Assembly: GCA_963809245.1 (NCBI GenBank) | Contig: CAWEIU010000009.1 | Coordinates: 496,001 to 560,000, forward strand | Source of the DNA: Roseiarcus sp963809245 | Lineage (GTDB): Bacteria > Pseudomonadota > Alphaproteobacteria > Rhizobiales > Beijerinckiaceae | Length of the DNA stretch: 64,000 bases | Direction of reading: 5' to 3' | Part shown: piece by piece, positions 54,018-63,500 of the stretch | Position numbering within the stretch: position 1 is the stretch's first letter | How the letters are laid out: every line of letters starts with the position of its first letter | Notes under the pieces: generated by a model | What the model saw: only the letters and a program-made list of their open reading frames with translations | Databases searched by the model: none | Told to the model about the DNA's origin: nothing | Made by a program: the position numbers and the translations under genes

Positions 54018-55796
54018 ATGACCAAGACGATGAAACCCGTCGATGTCGTCGTCATCGGGCTGGGCTGGACCGGCTCGATCATGGCGATCGAACTGGCGCA
54101 GGCGGGGTTGAATGTCCTTGCCCTCGAACGCGGCAGATATCGCGACACTTCGCCGGACTACACCTATCCCAAGGCGGTGGACGAGCTGAAATACGGCATT
54201 CGCGGCGACATGCTCCGGCGCCTGTCGCTGGAAACGGTGACCGTCCGGCGCCAGGTAGGCGATACGGCCCTGCCGTATCGGCAATACAATGCGTTTCTGC
54301 TGCCCGACAATGTCGGCGGCGCCGGCCTCCATTGGAACGGACAGCTCTTTCGTCCGTCGCCCGAAGATCTCAAACTTCGCTCGCGGATGGTTGATCGCTA
54401 CGGCGCGAGCTTCATTCCCGAGAACATGACGATCCAGGACTACGACGTCACCTATGACGAACTGGAGCCCTATTTCGACAAGTTCGAATATCTGAACGGA
54501 ACCTCGGGCAAGGCCGGCAATCTGGGGGGACAGATCGTCGCCGGGGGCAATCCCTTCGAGGGACGGCGATCGCGGGATTATCCGACGCCGCCCGTCCCCG
54601 ACACCTACCCGGCCTCGCTCTTTGCGAAGGCCGCGCGGGAGATCGGCTACCACCCCTATCCGCAGCCCTCCGCGAACTCCTCCCAGCCATTCACGAACCC
54701 GTACGGCGTGCGTTTAGGCCCATGCAATCTCTGCGGCTTCTGCGAGCGCTTCGGCTGCTACCTTTATTCCAAGGGCTCGCCGCAGACGACGATCCTGCCC
54801 GCGCTGATGCGCCTGCCGAATTTCGCGTTGCACACGCAAAGCCACGTCACTCGCATCAACGTGGACTCCGACGGCAAGCGCGCGACCGGCGTGACCTATG
54901 TCGACGCGTCCGGCGCAGAGGTCTTCCAGCCCGCCGAGATCGTGATCCTCTCCTCCTTCCAGGCGAACAATGTCCGTCTGATGCTGCTCTCGGGAATCGG
55001 CCAGCCCTACAATCCGGCGACCGGCGAAGGCGTCATCGGCAAGAACTTCGCCTATCAGATGATGAGCGCGACGTCGGTGTTCTACGACCAAGACGTGCCC
55101 ATCAACCCCTTCATCGCCGCCGGCTCCGGCGGCTCCCAGATCGTCGACGACTTCAATTCGGATCATTTCGATCATGGCCCGCACGGCTTCATCGGCGGCG
55201 GCTACATCATCGGCGGGCAGACCGGCGGACGGCCGATCCAGCAGCTGTCGGTTCCGCACGGAACGCCGGCCTGGGGCGCCGCCTGGAAGCGCGCGGCCAA
55301 GGATAGCTATTTGCACACGACCAACGTCGTCGGCCACGGATCGGTCATGGCCTATCGGGACGCCTATCTCGATCTCGATCCGACCTATCGCGATTCGCTA
55401 GGCATTCCGTTGCTGCGGATGACCTTCGACTGGCACGACAACGAATACAGAATGTCGCGCTACGTCACCGACCGTGCGCTCGAGATCGTCGCCCAGATGA
55501 AGCCGAAGTCGCATTCGACCCTGATCCGGCAAAAGGGCGATCATTTCAATGTTCGGCAATACCAGACCACGCACATCACCGGCGGGGTCATCACCGGCGC
55601 CGATCCGAAATCCAGCGCCCTCAACCGGTACTTGCAGAGCTGGGACGTGCCCAATCTCTTCGTGACCGGCGCGTCGGCCTTTCCGCAGAACATCGGCTAC
55701 AACCCCACGGGGCTCGTGGGCGGGCTCACTTACTTCGCGGTCGAAGCGATCAAGACCCAGTATCTGAAAAATCCTGGCCCCCTGGTGCATGCATAG
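54018..55796 (+). CDS. GMC-family FAD dehydrogenase, large subunit
   Basis: A 592-residue flavoprotein. The FAD site is VVVIGLGWTGSIMAIELA (about 10-28) with ALERG following. GGAGLHWNGQLFRPSPEDL and the C-terminal TGASAFPQNIGYNPTGLVGGL are typical of gluconate/glucose/sorbitol dehydrogenase large subunits. A cysteine cluster CNLCGFCERFGC near 236-247 could ligate an iron-sulphur cluster, as described for FAD-glucose dehydrogenase. Electrons would pass to the tri-haem cytochrome encoded next. The sugar or alcohol oxidised is not evident. It overlaps the cytochrome gene by 8 bp. Confidence 0.88.
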   Translation: MTKTMKPVDVVVIGLGWTGSIMAIELAQAGLNVLALERGRYRDTSPDYTYPKAVDELKYGIRGDMLRRLSLETVTVRRQVGDTALPYRQYNAFLLPDNVGGAGLHWNGQLFRPSPEDLKLRSRMVDRYGASFIPENMTIQDYDVTYDELEPYFDKFEYLNGTSGKAGNLGGQIVAGGNPFEGRRSRDYPTPPVPDTYPASLFAKAAREIGYHPYPQPSANSSQPFTNPYGVRLGPCNLCGFCERFGCYLYSKGSPQTTILPALMRLPNFALHTQSHVTRINVDSDGKRATGVTYVDASGAEVFQPAEIVILSSFQANNVRLMLLSGIGQPYNPATGEGVIGKNFAYQMMSATSVFYDQDVPINPFIAAGSGGSQIVDDFNSDHFDHGPHGFIGGGYIIGGQTGGRPIQQLSVPHGTPAWGAAWKRAAKDSYLHTTNVVGHGSVMAYRDAYLDLDPTYRDSLGIPLLRMTFDWHDNEYRMSRYVTDRALEIVAQMKPKSHSTLIRQKGDHFNVRQYQTTHITGGVITGADPKSSALNRYLQSWDVPNLFVTGASAFPQNIGYNPTGLVGGLTYFAVEAIKTQYLKNPGPLVHA

Positions 55797-57201
55797 GCGC
55801 GTCATGAAGATGAAGCTCTCTGCAACCCGGGTCGCCGCCGCCCTTGCCATCGTCGCCGTAGTCGGCGTCGGCGCCGCCTATGCCGCGACCGTTCTGTTCG
55901 GCGGAATCGGCGGCGACCGCGCGACTCAGTTGTTCGCGCCTGTCGACGCGCAGGTGATCGCGCACGGCAAATATGTCGCGGAAGCCGGCGACTGCGCCGC
56001 GTGCCACACCGCGCCTGGCGGCAAGCCATTCGCCGGCGGCCTGCCGATCGCCACCCCAATCGGCGCGGTCTACACCAGCAATATCACCCCCGATGCGGCG
56101 ACCGGCATCGGGAACTACAGCTACGGCGATTTCGAGCGGGCGGTCCGGCGCGGCGTTACGCCGGCGAACGGGACCCTGTACCCGGCGATGCCGTATCCCT
56201 CCTACGCTCGCATCAGCAATGGGGACATGCAGGCCTTGTACGCCTACTTCAAGGCGGCGGTGCAGCCGGTGACGCAAGCCAACCGGCCTTCCGACATCCC
56301 CTGGCCGCTCTCGATGCGCTGGCCGGTGACCTATTGGCGCTGGTTCTTCGCGCCGAATGTCGCCGCCGTGCAGACGGCGGCGGCGGCCGATCCGGTGCGC
56401 GATCGCGGCACCTATCTGGTCGAAGGTCTCGGCCACTGCGGGACCTGCCATACGCCGCGCGGCTTGGGGCTGGAGGAGAAGGCGCTCACCGATGCGGACG
56501 GCGCGAACTATCTCGCCGGCGCCACGGTCGACAATTTCGTCGCCAGCGACTTGCGCGGCGATGCGATGGCGGCCCTCGGCTCCTGGACCGAGGACGATAT
56601 CGTCCAGTTCCTGAGGACGGGACGGAACGCCCAGACGGCGGCGTTCGCTGGCATGACCGACGTCGTCGAGCACAGCATGCAGTATATGACCGACGCCGAC
56701 CTGCACGCGATCGCGCATTACCTGAAATCGCTGCCGGCGGGGAGCCAGACCCGATACACGTATGCCTCGGCTGCCGGCGATGCGCTTGCGCGGGGCGACG
56801 TCTCGGCCCGCGGCGCAATCGACTACCTGAATAATTGCGCCGCCTGCCACTTGTCGTCCGGCAAGGGCTACGTTTCGACCTTCCCTGCGCTCGCCGGAAA
56901 TCCTGTTGTGAACGCCGCCGACCCCTCTTCACTCATCAACATCGTTCTGCGCGGAAGCACGGAACCGGCGACGGACAGAGCGCCTACGCACTTCACGATG
57001 CCGCCCTTCGACAAACGGCTCAGCGACCATGAAGTCGCCGATATCGTCACCTTCATCCGTTCGAGCTGGGGCAACAGCGGAGCGGCGGTCACGCCGGACG
57101 AGGTCGCCAAGCTGCGCGCGGCGCCGCACGCCCCGATCTCCCCCTACGCCGAGGGAGATCCACGGGCGACGGACAATCAACCCGCGGCGGGAGCGCCCTA
57201 G
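55789..57201 (+). CDS. Tri-haem cytochrome c subunit of the dehydrogenase
   Basis: Up to 470 residues, with an N-terminal signal/anchor (AALAIVAVVGVGAAYAATVL) and three c-type haem sites: CAACHT (near 68), CGTCHT (near 216) and CAACHL (near 349). This is the standard third subunit of alcohol/gluconate dehydrogenases and passes electrons to ubiquinone or an oxidase in the membrane. Starts at 55789, 55804 and 55810 are all possible; the first overlaps the large-subunit stop. The C-terminal tail is Pro/Ala-rich. Confidence 0.88.
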   Translation: MHRRVMKMKLSATRVAAALAIVAVVGVGAAYAATVLFGGIGGDRATQLFAPVDAQVIAHGKYVAEAGDCAACHTAPGGKPFAGGLPIATPIGAVYTSNITPDAATGIGNYSYGDFERAVRRGVTPANGTLYPAMPYPSYARISNGDMQALYAYFKAAVQPVTQANRPSDIPWPLSMRWPVTYWRWFFAPNVAAVQTAAAADPVRDRGTYLVEGLGHCGTCHTPRGLGLEEKALTDADGANYLAGATVDNFVASDLRGDAMAALGSWTEDDIVQFLRTGRNAQTAAFAGMTDVVEHSMQYMTDADLHAIAHYLKSLPAGSQTRYTYASAAGDALARGDVSARGAIDYLNNCAACHLSSGKGYVSTFPALAGNPVVNAADPSSLINIVLRGSTEPATDRAPTHFTMPPFDKRLSDHEVADIVTFIRSSWGNSGAAVTPDEVAKLRAAPHAPISPYAEGDPRATDNQPAAGAP

Positions 57202-57655
57202 CTAGGGCGCGCTGTCGTTAGGTTGAGCCGGCCCCCTGTCGTCATCGCGAGCGAAGCGCGGCGATCCAGAGATCGCGGCGTCAGCCGATTGAGGCGCGCA
57301 CGGAACGACTCGCGACTTGCTGGCGAGACCTCGATCGCTGGATTGCTCACATGGGGAATGTCTTCGTCAAGGAGATATTTTCCAGCGGCGATTGCGTCCT
57401 TTGGCGCGCGATTGGCGATCCTGGTCCGAGCCCGTTTGCGTGATCTGGTCGTGAAGGCCAGAACAAACTCACATTCGGTCGTCGCGTTTGAGCGGCGCAC
57501 CCTGATTCCGCTTTCGGCGGCGAGGGCTCGAGAGGGCGGGACCATTCTTCGCTGCGGCTTTTGAAGCCCGGCAATCCATCGGTCCGCCCGCCCGGATCGA
57601 CCGAGACGGATCGCGCCTCGGCGGATTGGGGGGAAACTGTCGTCAGAGAGGCTCG
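57202..57655. other. Gene-free stretch with a dispersed repeat
   Basis: No supported gene. At 57241-57267 lies GTCATCGCGAGCGAAGCGCG then GCGATCC, a variant of a repeat seen inverted at 58421-58446. Short frames at 57223-57564 overlap on both strands and show no protein character. Confidence 0.45.
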
Positions 57656-58414
57656 TCAGCCGATTGCGGCGGCGTCTTTCATGACGGCTCCCTCAATGAT
57701 GACGCCGGCGCTGGCGAACTTCCACAGCGCGACGAGCAGTTTGCGGGCGAGCGCGACGATCGTCGTCTTGCGTTTGCCTTTTCCGGCGCCTGAGAGCCGC
57801 TGGTGGAACCAGCGCGCCAGGGCCGATTGCGGCTGATGGCGCAACCACAGCCAGGCCACTTCGATCATCGTCGTGCGCAGGCGTGGGTTGCCGGCCTTCG
57901 ACACGCCCTGTTCGCAATCGATCGTCCCGCTCCGCCAAGGCGTCGGCGCCAAGCCCGCATAGGCGGCGATCTGACGGCGGTTGGAGAACGAGCGGCAGAG
58001 CCCCTCCGTCCACAGAATGGCGGCGAATTGCGGGCCGACGCCCTTCAGGCGCAGCAACATCCGGGCGGGCGAGGGCGCCGCCAAGGGCGCCGCTTCGGTC
58101 TCGACCGCCGCGCTCATCATCGCGTCGCGCGCGGCTTCGACCGCTCCGATTTGATCGAGCAGCAATTCGAGCCGATCCAGCTCGCGTTCGATTTGCGCTT
58201 TCAAATTCAGCCCAAGCGGGCGCCCGTCGCCGCCGCGAAGCGCCGCGAGCGCTCGGCGGCGGTCGCGCCGCAACGGTTCATAGTCGCCGATCCCTTGAGA
58301 AAACAGCAGCCCCTTGATCCGATTGACGTGCCGCACCCGCTCGGCGACCAGCGCCTGGCGCTCGCGGCAAATTCGTCGCCGGTCCTCCTCGTCGGGCGTC
58401 GGCGCGCGCACCAT
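57656..58414 (-). pseudogene. IS110-family transposase, C-terminal part
   Basis: About 252 residues from the conserved RRRICRERQALVAERVRHVNRIKGLLF through the transposase_20-type domain (GVGPQFAAILWTEG, RQIAAYAGLAPTPWRSG, QGVSKAGNPRLRTTMIE) to the stop at 57656. The N-terminal DEDD (RuvC-like) catalytic half is missing. In the same frame, upstream sequence is instead the dispersed 'gcgagcgaagcg' repeat and the hairpin repeat, so the frame open to 58651 is not native. It is an inactive insertion-sequence remnant. Confidence 0.8.
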
Positions 58415-58420
58415 CGCGTT

Positions 58421-58446
58421 GGAATCTTCGCTTCGCTCGCAATGAC
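58421..58446 (-). repeat. Dispersed 'gcgagcgaagcg' repeat, inverted to 57241
   Basis: On the minus strand it reads GTCATTGCGAGCGAAGCGAA then GATTCC, matching 57241-57267 in opposite orientation. The two flank the IS110 remnant. Such repeats are common in Rhizobiales intergenic DNA. Confidence 0.6.
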
Positions 58447-58517
58447 GGTTCCACGTAACTGCAGAAGGCTCTAGCGAGGACGGGTCCCAATCATAACGCA
58501 ATTTCAATAACATATAT

Positions 58518-58578
58518 GTTCGCAGTTCTATCCTGAGCGGCGCGCGGTGCCGGCGCCGCTCGGAACAAAACTGCGAAC
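58518..58578. repeat. Dispersed hairpin repeat, copy D (full length)
   Basis: A 61-bp palindrome with the same outer arms as copy C (GTTCGCAGTT / AAAACTGCGAAC). The inner stem is GAGCGGCGC paired with GGCGCCGCTC. Relative to copy C a T-A pair has become C-G, so pairing is preserved while sequence changed. Confidence 0.75.
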
Positions 58579-58715
58579 TCAAGTCACTCTTTCCGTGCCC
58601 CCCAATGCATTCGTCGACCGCTGGTTCGGTACGTAACATTTCGTCGGTCACATTGCTCCGCGTTCAGCCTTCCGGAGAAAAGTGTGAGTTACGGTTTCGC
58701 CATTCTAGGTCCGCC

Positions 58716-58886
58716 TTACTCTTTGTCATTTTTCGGTTGGCAGATCGGACGGTCGAACGCGGCGCGGATGAATTCGACGATTTGCGTGACCTGGTGCTGG
58801 TCGCTGTAGTGGCTGGCGGTCTCCTCGACACGCTCGGCCAGCGTGCCTTCGGGCGCAAACCGCATGCGGTAGGCGCTGTTACGCAT
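58716..58886 (-). pseudogene. Possible C-terminal remnant of an LpxA-like acyltransferase
   Basis: A 56-residue frame, MRNSAYRMRFAPEGTLAERV to FDRPICQPKNDKE. The layout 'EGTLAERVEE ... IVEFIR ... RPIC.P' recalls the C-terminal helices of UDP-GlcNAc acyltransferase LpxA. No left-handed beta-helix hexapeptide repeats are present upstream, so it would be a fragment. The match is from memory and weak. Confidence 0.3.
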
Positions 58887-58941
58887 AGCGCCAGTGTCAG
58901 CCGCAAATGCGCAAGGCGGTCCCTGGCGGACGGATACTCCG

Positions 58942-58990
58942 GAGACGTTGGGACTAACGAAGAGACGTTGGGACTAACGAAGAGATGTTG
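58942..58990. repeat. Short tandem repeat, 20-bp unit, about 2.4 copies
   Basis: GAGACGTTGGGACTAACGAA occurs twice in tandem, followed by a partial copy (GAGATGTTG). It lies in a gene-free stretch. Confidence 0.75.
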
Positions 58991-59274
58991 CGCGAGCAGC
59001 GTGTCGCCCCTATGCAAAAGGCGCTCGTGCGCTGATGTCCTTGGCTCTTTCCGTAGCTCGTCGCGACCTCCTTCAGGAGGTCCATAGGCTCCGCAAAGTG
59101 ACGCTGTTCCAACAACTCCAGCCGGTCGACGTCCTGCTCCCATAAGAGTTTGCCGAATCGCCGATGGATCTGTGGGGCCTCATTGCACGTCGTCCTGTCC
59201 CACGCGCCCTTGGCGGCGTTCTCCGCAATCAGTTTTCCCGAAAATTCTACCTGTCGCGCAATAGGGGCAGAGCC
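58991..59274. other. Gene-free stretch after the tandem repeat
   Basis: No supported gene is seen between the 58942-58990 repeat and the TIGR03032-like stop at 59275. Frames on both strands here overlap and lack protein character. Confidence 0.35.
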
Positions 59275-60393
59275 CTAGCCTTTCTTTTGCATCTCCTGCC
59301 GCAGGTCGATGCCGGCGGCCATCCAGTAGCTTCCAGCCGGGGTCTCGATCCCGACCATTTTCGCGTCTGGCGCCGGGTCCAGCACGAGGGGCCGACGAAC
59401 GCCAGGCAGGACGACGAAGTCGAACAGTTCCTCCACGCCGGTCGCGAACCGGAGCATGCCCAGCAGTTGGCCGCTGTCGCGATCCAGCGCGGCGATGCCG
59501 GCCACGAGCGTATCGGCACGCCCGCTCAGCGGCAGGTTGAGCGACCGCGCGCTGGCCCGCAACGTGGAGAGGCCGACGAATAGCACGTCGCCATGCATAC
59601 GCAACCCACGGGTGAATCCAGGCAGGCTTGCTAGGGTTTCCGAACTGCGTCCCGCGACATCGACGCGCAGCACATCGCCGGCGGCGGAATTCAGCACGTA
59701 GAGCTTGTCGTCGAACAGGCGCACCGAGTGCGGCTTGATCAGTCCGGTCACCACGACCGCGTTCGCCTCGACATCGATGATGATGCCGCTGTCGTTCGGC
59801 AGTTCCCGGTATCCGGCGGCGCTATCCGATGGCGCGAAGGCGGTCGCATAGCGGATCCGCTTTTCGTGCATGGCGAAACTGTTCAGATGGCACCGATCCT
59901 CCGGCATCAACTGCGAAATGAACGACGGCTGCCAGAGGGGTACGAAACTGGAGAAGCCGTCCACCCGGCCGAGACAGGAAAACTGCGTGTTGATGAAAAC
60001 GACGCTCGGCCCGTCCAGAGCCATGTCGTGCACCATGCACTCGCCGGTCCGGTACGTGTTTATCGGAACGAACAGAAGGTCGTGCTGCCCGGCCCGGCCC
60101 GGCATATGATCGGCGAGCCGGGTGGAGCGCGCGTAAACCGTGATCTCCCGCCGTCCGCCGATGGCCAGTCGAGCTCCGTCCGTGGCGAGGCCGAACGGCG
60201 ATTTCACGGCGGTGACGGAAACCGTCAGGACGCCGTCCTGGGCCCCGATGCAGGCGACGGCATCGGGACGCAACGTCGCGATCACGGAAATGTTGCCGCG
60301 TTGCAGCAAATCGATGAACGCCTGATCCGCTGTGGTGTCGCGCGCCAGACGCGTGCCCTCCATGGGATCGCGAGCCTTCTCGGGCTGTCTCAT
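59275..60393 (-). CDS. TIGR03032/DUF4915-like protein
   Basis: A 372-residue protein. FINTQFSCLGRVDGFSSFVPLWQP, FISQLMPEDRCHLNSFAMHE, ELPNDSGIIIDVEANAVVVTGL, IKPHSVRLFDDKLYVLNSA and LPGFTRGL follow the TIGR03032 pattern, a predicted beta-propeller family of unknown function often encoded near large secreted repeat proteins. There is no signal peptide. Its neighbour, divergent across 175 bp, is such a repeat protein. Starts at 60393 or 60363 (GAGAAGG before the latter) are both possible. Confidence 0.75.
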   Translation of the reverse strand: MRQPEKARDPMEGTRLARDTTADQAFIDLLQRGNISVIATLRPDAVACIGAQDGVLTVSVTAVKSPFGLATDGARLAIGGRREITVYARSTRLADHMPGRAGQHDLLFVPINTYRTGECMVHDMALDGPSVVFINTQFSCLGRVDGFSSFVPLWQPSFISQLMPEDRCHLNSFAMHEKRIRYATAFAPSDSAAGYRELPNDSGIIIDVEANAVVVTGLIKPHSVRLFDDKLYVLNSAAGDVLRVDVAGRSSETLASLPGFTRGLRMHGDVLFVGLSTLRASARSLNLPLSGRADTLVAGIAALDRDSGQLLGMLRFATGVEELFDFVVLPGVRRPLVLDPAPDAKMVGIETPAGSYWMAAGIDLRQEMQKKG

Positions 60394-60568
60394 CTGTCGT
60401 CGGACACCAGAGCGAATTCACCATATCTGCGGTGCGTGGTCGGCGTAATCATGATCATCATCAAAATATAACGTTAAAAATTGCTCATCTCGATCTTGAG
60501 ATAGCATCTGCGTCCGGTTATTGACGTAGCGTGCGTTAGTAAAAAAAGTGTTTGGGGGTACATTCGGC

Positions 60569-63500
60569 ATGACCACCGCACCAGTGATCCTTGGCAACGT
60601 CGTCCTCTCCAACGGCAATCTCGCCGTTCTCGCCGGCAATCCCTACACGGACACGGCAGGCTACTCCGGTTTCGACCAGCTTCAGGTCGCCATCCTGTCC
60701 GACAGCACCCCGATCGCCCTGAACCAGACGAGCGGGAACCTGAGCTTCCCGTCAGGCGACTCGCCGGACGGAAGCGTCCCCGGCGATGTCCCCGGTATTC
60801 TGGGCAACCCCACCGCTGGCGGCGGCACGATCGCGGCTCTTCCGGGTGGCGGCATGGCCGTCATGACCTGGGGCGATAGTAATCTGAACTACGACCTGCA
60901 GATCCTCAACAACGCGGGAACGGTCACCACGCAACCGTTCGTCGTGCACAGCCAGTTCACCACCGCCGGCAACAACCAGAGCAACGCCGCCAATCCCCAA
61001 GGCGCCGTGGCCGCGTGGTCGGGCGGCCTCGTCGTGGCGTACAGCACCGACGACGAATCGAAAGACTACTACCAGCGCTACACCCTCGCCGGCGTCGCGG
61101 TCGGCAGCGCGGTCGAGTTCGCTTCGACCAGCGACGGCAGCGGCACCGGCTGGGTCGGCTCGATGGCGGTCGATTCGTCCGGCAATGTCATTTTCGGCTT
61201 CGGGACAGAGGACATCTACACGCCCGGCGCCTACAAGATGTACAGTGGCGCCAACGCCGTGCTGAACACCCCCGACAGCGTGGGGAAGGACGCCACTACC
61301 GGCGCCACCGAGGTGGCCAACCAGGGAGGACCTGCACCGACATTCGTGCCGCTGTCCGGCGGCGGCTTCGCCACGGTCGGCTACACCTCGGTCGGGACCT
61401 ACGATGCGACGGATGGCTGGTTTCCCAGCTTCACGTTGAACATCCAGACCGTGTCAACCGGGGGCGCGATCACCACGCAGGACACAGTCCCCCATGCCGT
61501 CGAGGACAATTATTACCAATCGGCAAAAATCAACTGGATCTCCGTGCTTCCCAACGGCACCGTCGAGTTTCAGGAGGAGCGGGACAATAGCTACTACCAC
61601 GACGCCAATGTGGCGAACTCGTATACCGTCGGGGGCGCCCTCAACCGTGGCGGCGTAACCCTGGCCCTGCCGTCCGACGGGAGTACGCCCTTCTACCTCC
61701 CCCCGGCCACCGGCCCCGAGAGCAATGTCGTCGGCCTCACCGTCAACGCCTCGAACCAACTGGTGGGCGAGGGCGTCAACACGGCGACCGTCGCGGCTCC
61801 GTCCATCACCGGCATATCGCCCGATACCGGGACGTCCTCCACCGACGGCATCACCGACACCGGGGCGCTGACAGTCAACGGAACCGCGACCGCCGGCACA
61901 AGCATCGCGCTGTTCAACGGCGCCACGCAGATCGGCACGACGACCACCGGATCCGGCGGCACGTGGAGCATCCTGCTCGGCACGGCGCTCGGGCAGGGCA
62001 GCTACTCGCTGACCGCCACTGCCTCGTCGGGGGGCACGACGTCGTCTCTCTCCACCGGCTACGCGGTGACAGTGGACACTACGGCGCCGTCGGTGGCCTC
62101 GGACAACTTGGTGGGCAGCAGCCCGAACCACGCCAGCAGCGAGCAGTTCGCGGTGACGTTCTCGGAGAGCGTTGTCGGGGTTTCCACCTCCTCCTTCCAA
62201 CTCACCGACACCGGCAGCGTGGCCGGCTCGATCGCCTCGGTCACCGGCAGCGGTTCCAGCTATACGGTGACGGTCACCGGCGTGACCGGCAACGGCACGA
62301 TGCGGCTCGATCTGAAGAGCTCCGGCGCTGGCATCGCCGATGCGGCGGGCAATGTGCCTGCGGGCTATACCAGCGGCCAGACCTATACGATCGAGACGCC
62401 GCCACCCGTGATCAGCGGCGCCGTCGCCGGGCAGACAACGACGGACGAGGCGACAGTCACGCCATTCGCAGGCGTTTCGATCACCGATCCGAATGTCAGT
62501 CAGACCGAAGCGATAACCATCACGCTGTCGCATGGCGGCGCCTCGACGGACGCCGACGGCACGCTGTCGGGCGCTGGATTAACCAAGACCGGCACGGGCG
62601 CCTACACACTCAGCGCCGGGACTCCCAGCGCGGTAAGCACGGAGTTGGAGGGACTGGTGTTCACGCCGACGGCGCACCAGGTCGCACCGGGCGGTTCGGT
62701 CACCACCACCTTCACCATCCAGGTCACCGACACCGCCGGTGGGACCAGCAGCAACAGCAGCACCACGGTCGCCGCGACCGCGGTGAACGATCCGCCGGTG
62801 ATCAGCGGGGCCTCAGCGGGTCACACCACCACCGACGAGGCGACGATCTCGCCGTTCGCCGGCGTGGCGATCAGCGACGCCGATTTCGGGCAGACCGAGA
62901 CGGTGGCGATCACCCTGTCGAACCACCATCAACGGCACGCTGTCGAATCTCGGCGGCGGCAGCTACGACAGCGCCACCGGCGTCTACACCGTCACCGGCA
63001 CAGATGCCGCCGTCACCGCCGCCGTCGACGGACTGGTGTTCACGCCGACGGCGCATCAGGTCGCGCCGGGCGGTTCGGTCACCACCACCTTCACCATCAC
63101 GGCCACCGACACCGCCGGTGGGACCAGCAGCAACAGCAGCACCACGGTCGGCGCCACTGCGGTGAACGATCCGCCGGTGATCGCCGGGGCCACAGCGGGT
63201 CAGACCACCACCGACGAGGCGACGATCTCGCCGTTCACCGGCGTGTCGATCAGCGACGTCGATTTCGGCCAGACCGAGACGGTGACGATCACCCTGTCGA
63301 ACCACCTCAACGGCACGCTGTCGAGTTCGGCGGCGGCAGCTACGACAGCGCCACCGGCGTCTACAGCGTCACCGGCACAGATGCCGCCGTCACCGCCGCC
63401 GTCGACGGACTGGTGTTCACGCCGGCGGCGCATCAGGTCGCGCCGGGCGGTTCGGTCACCACCACCTTCACCATCACGGCCACCGACACCGCCGGTGGGA

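Noticed and set aside
61963..63165. 400-residue ORF inside the adhesin
   Set aside because: Its Arg/His/Gln-rich translation is a shadow frame of the repetitive adhesin gene, whose own frame starts at 60569.
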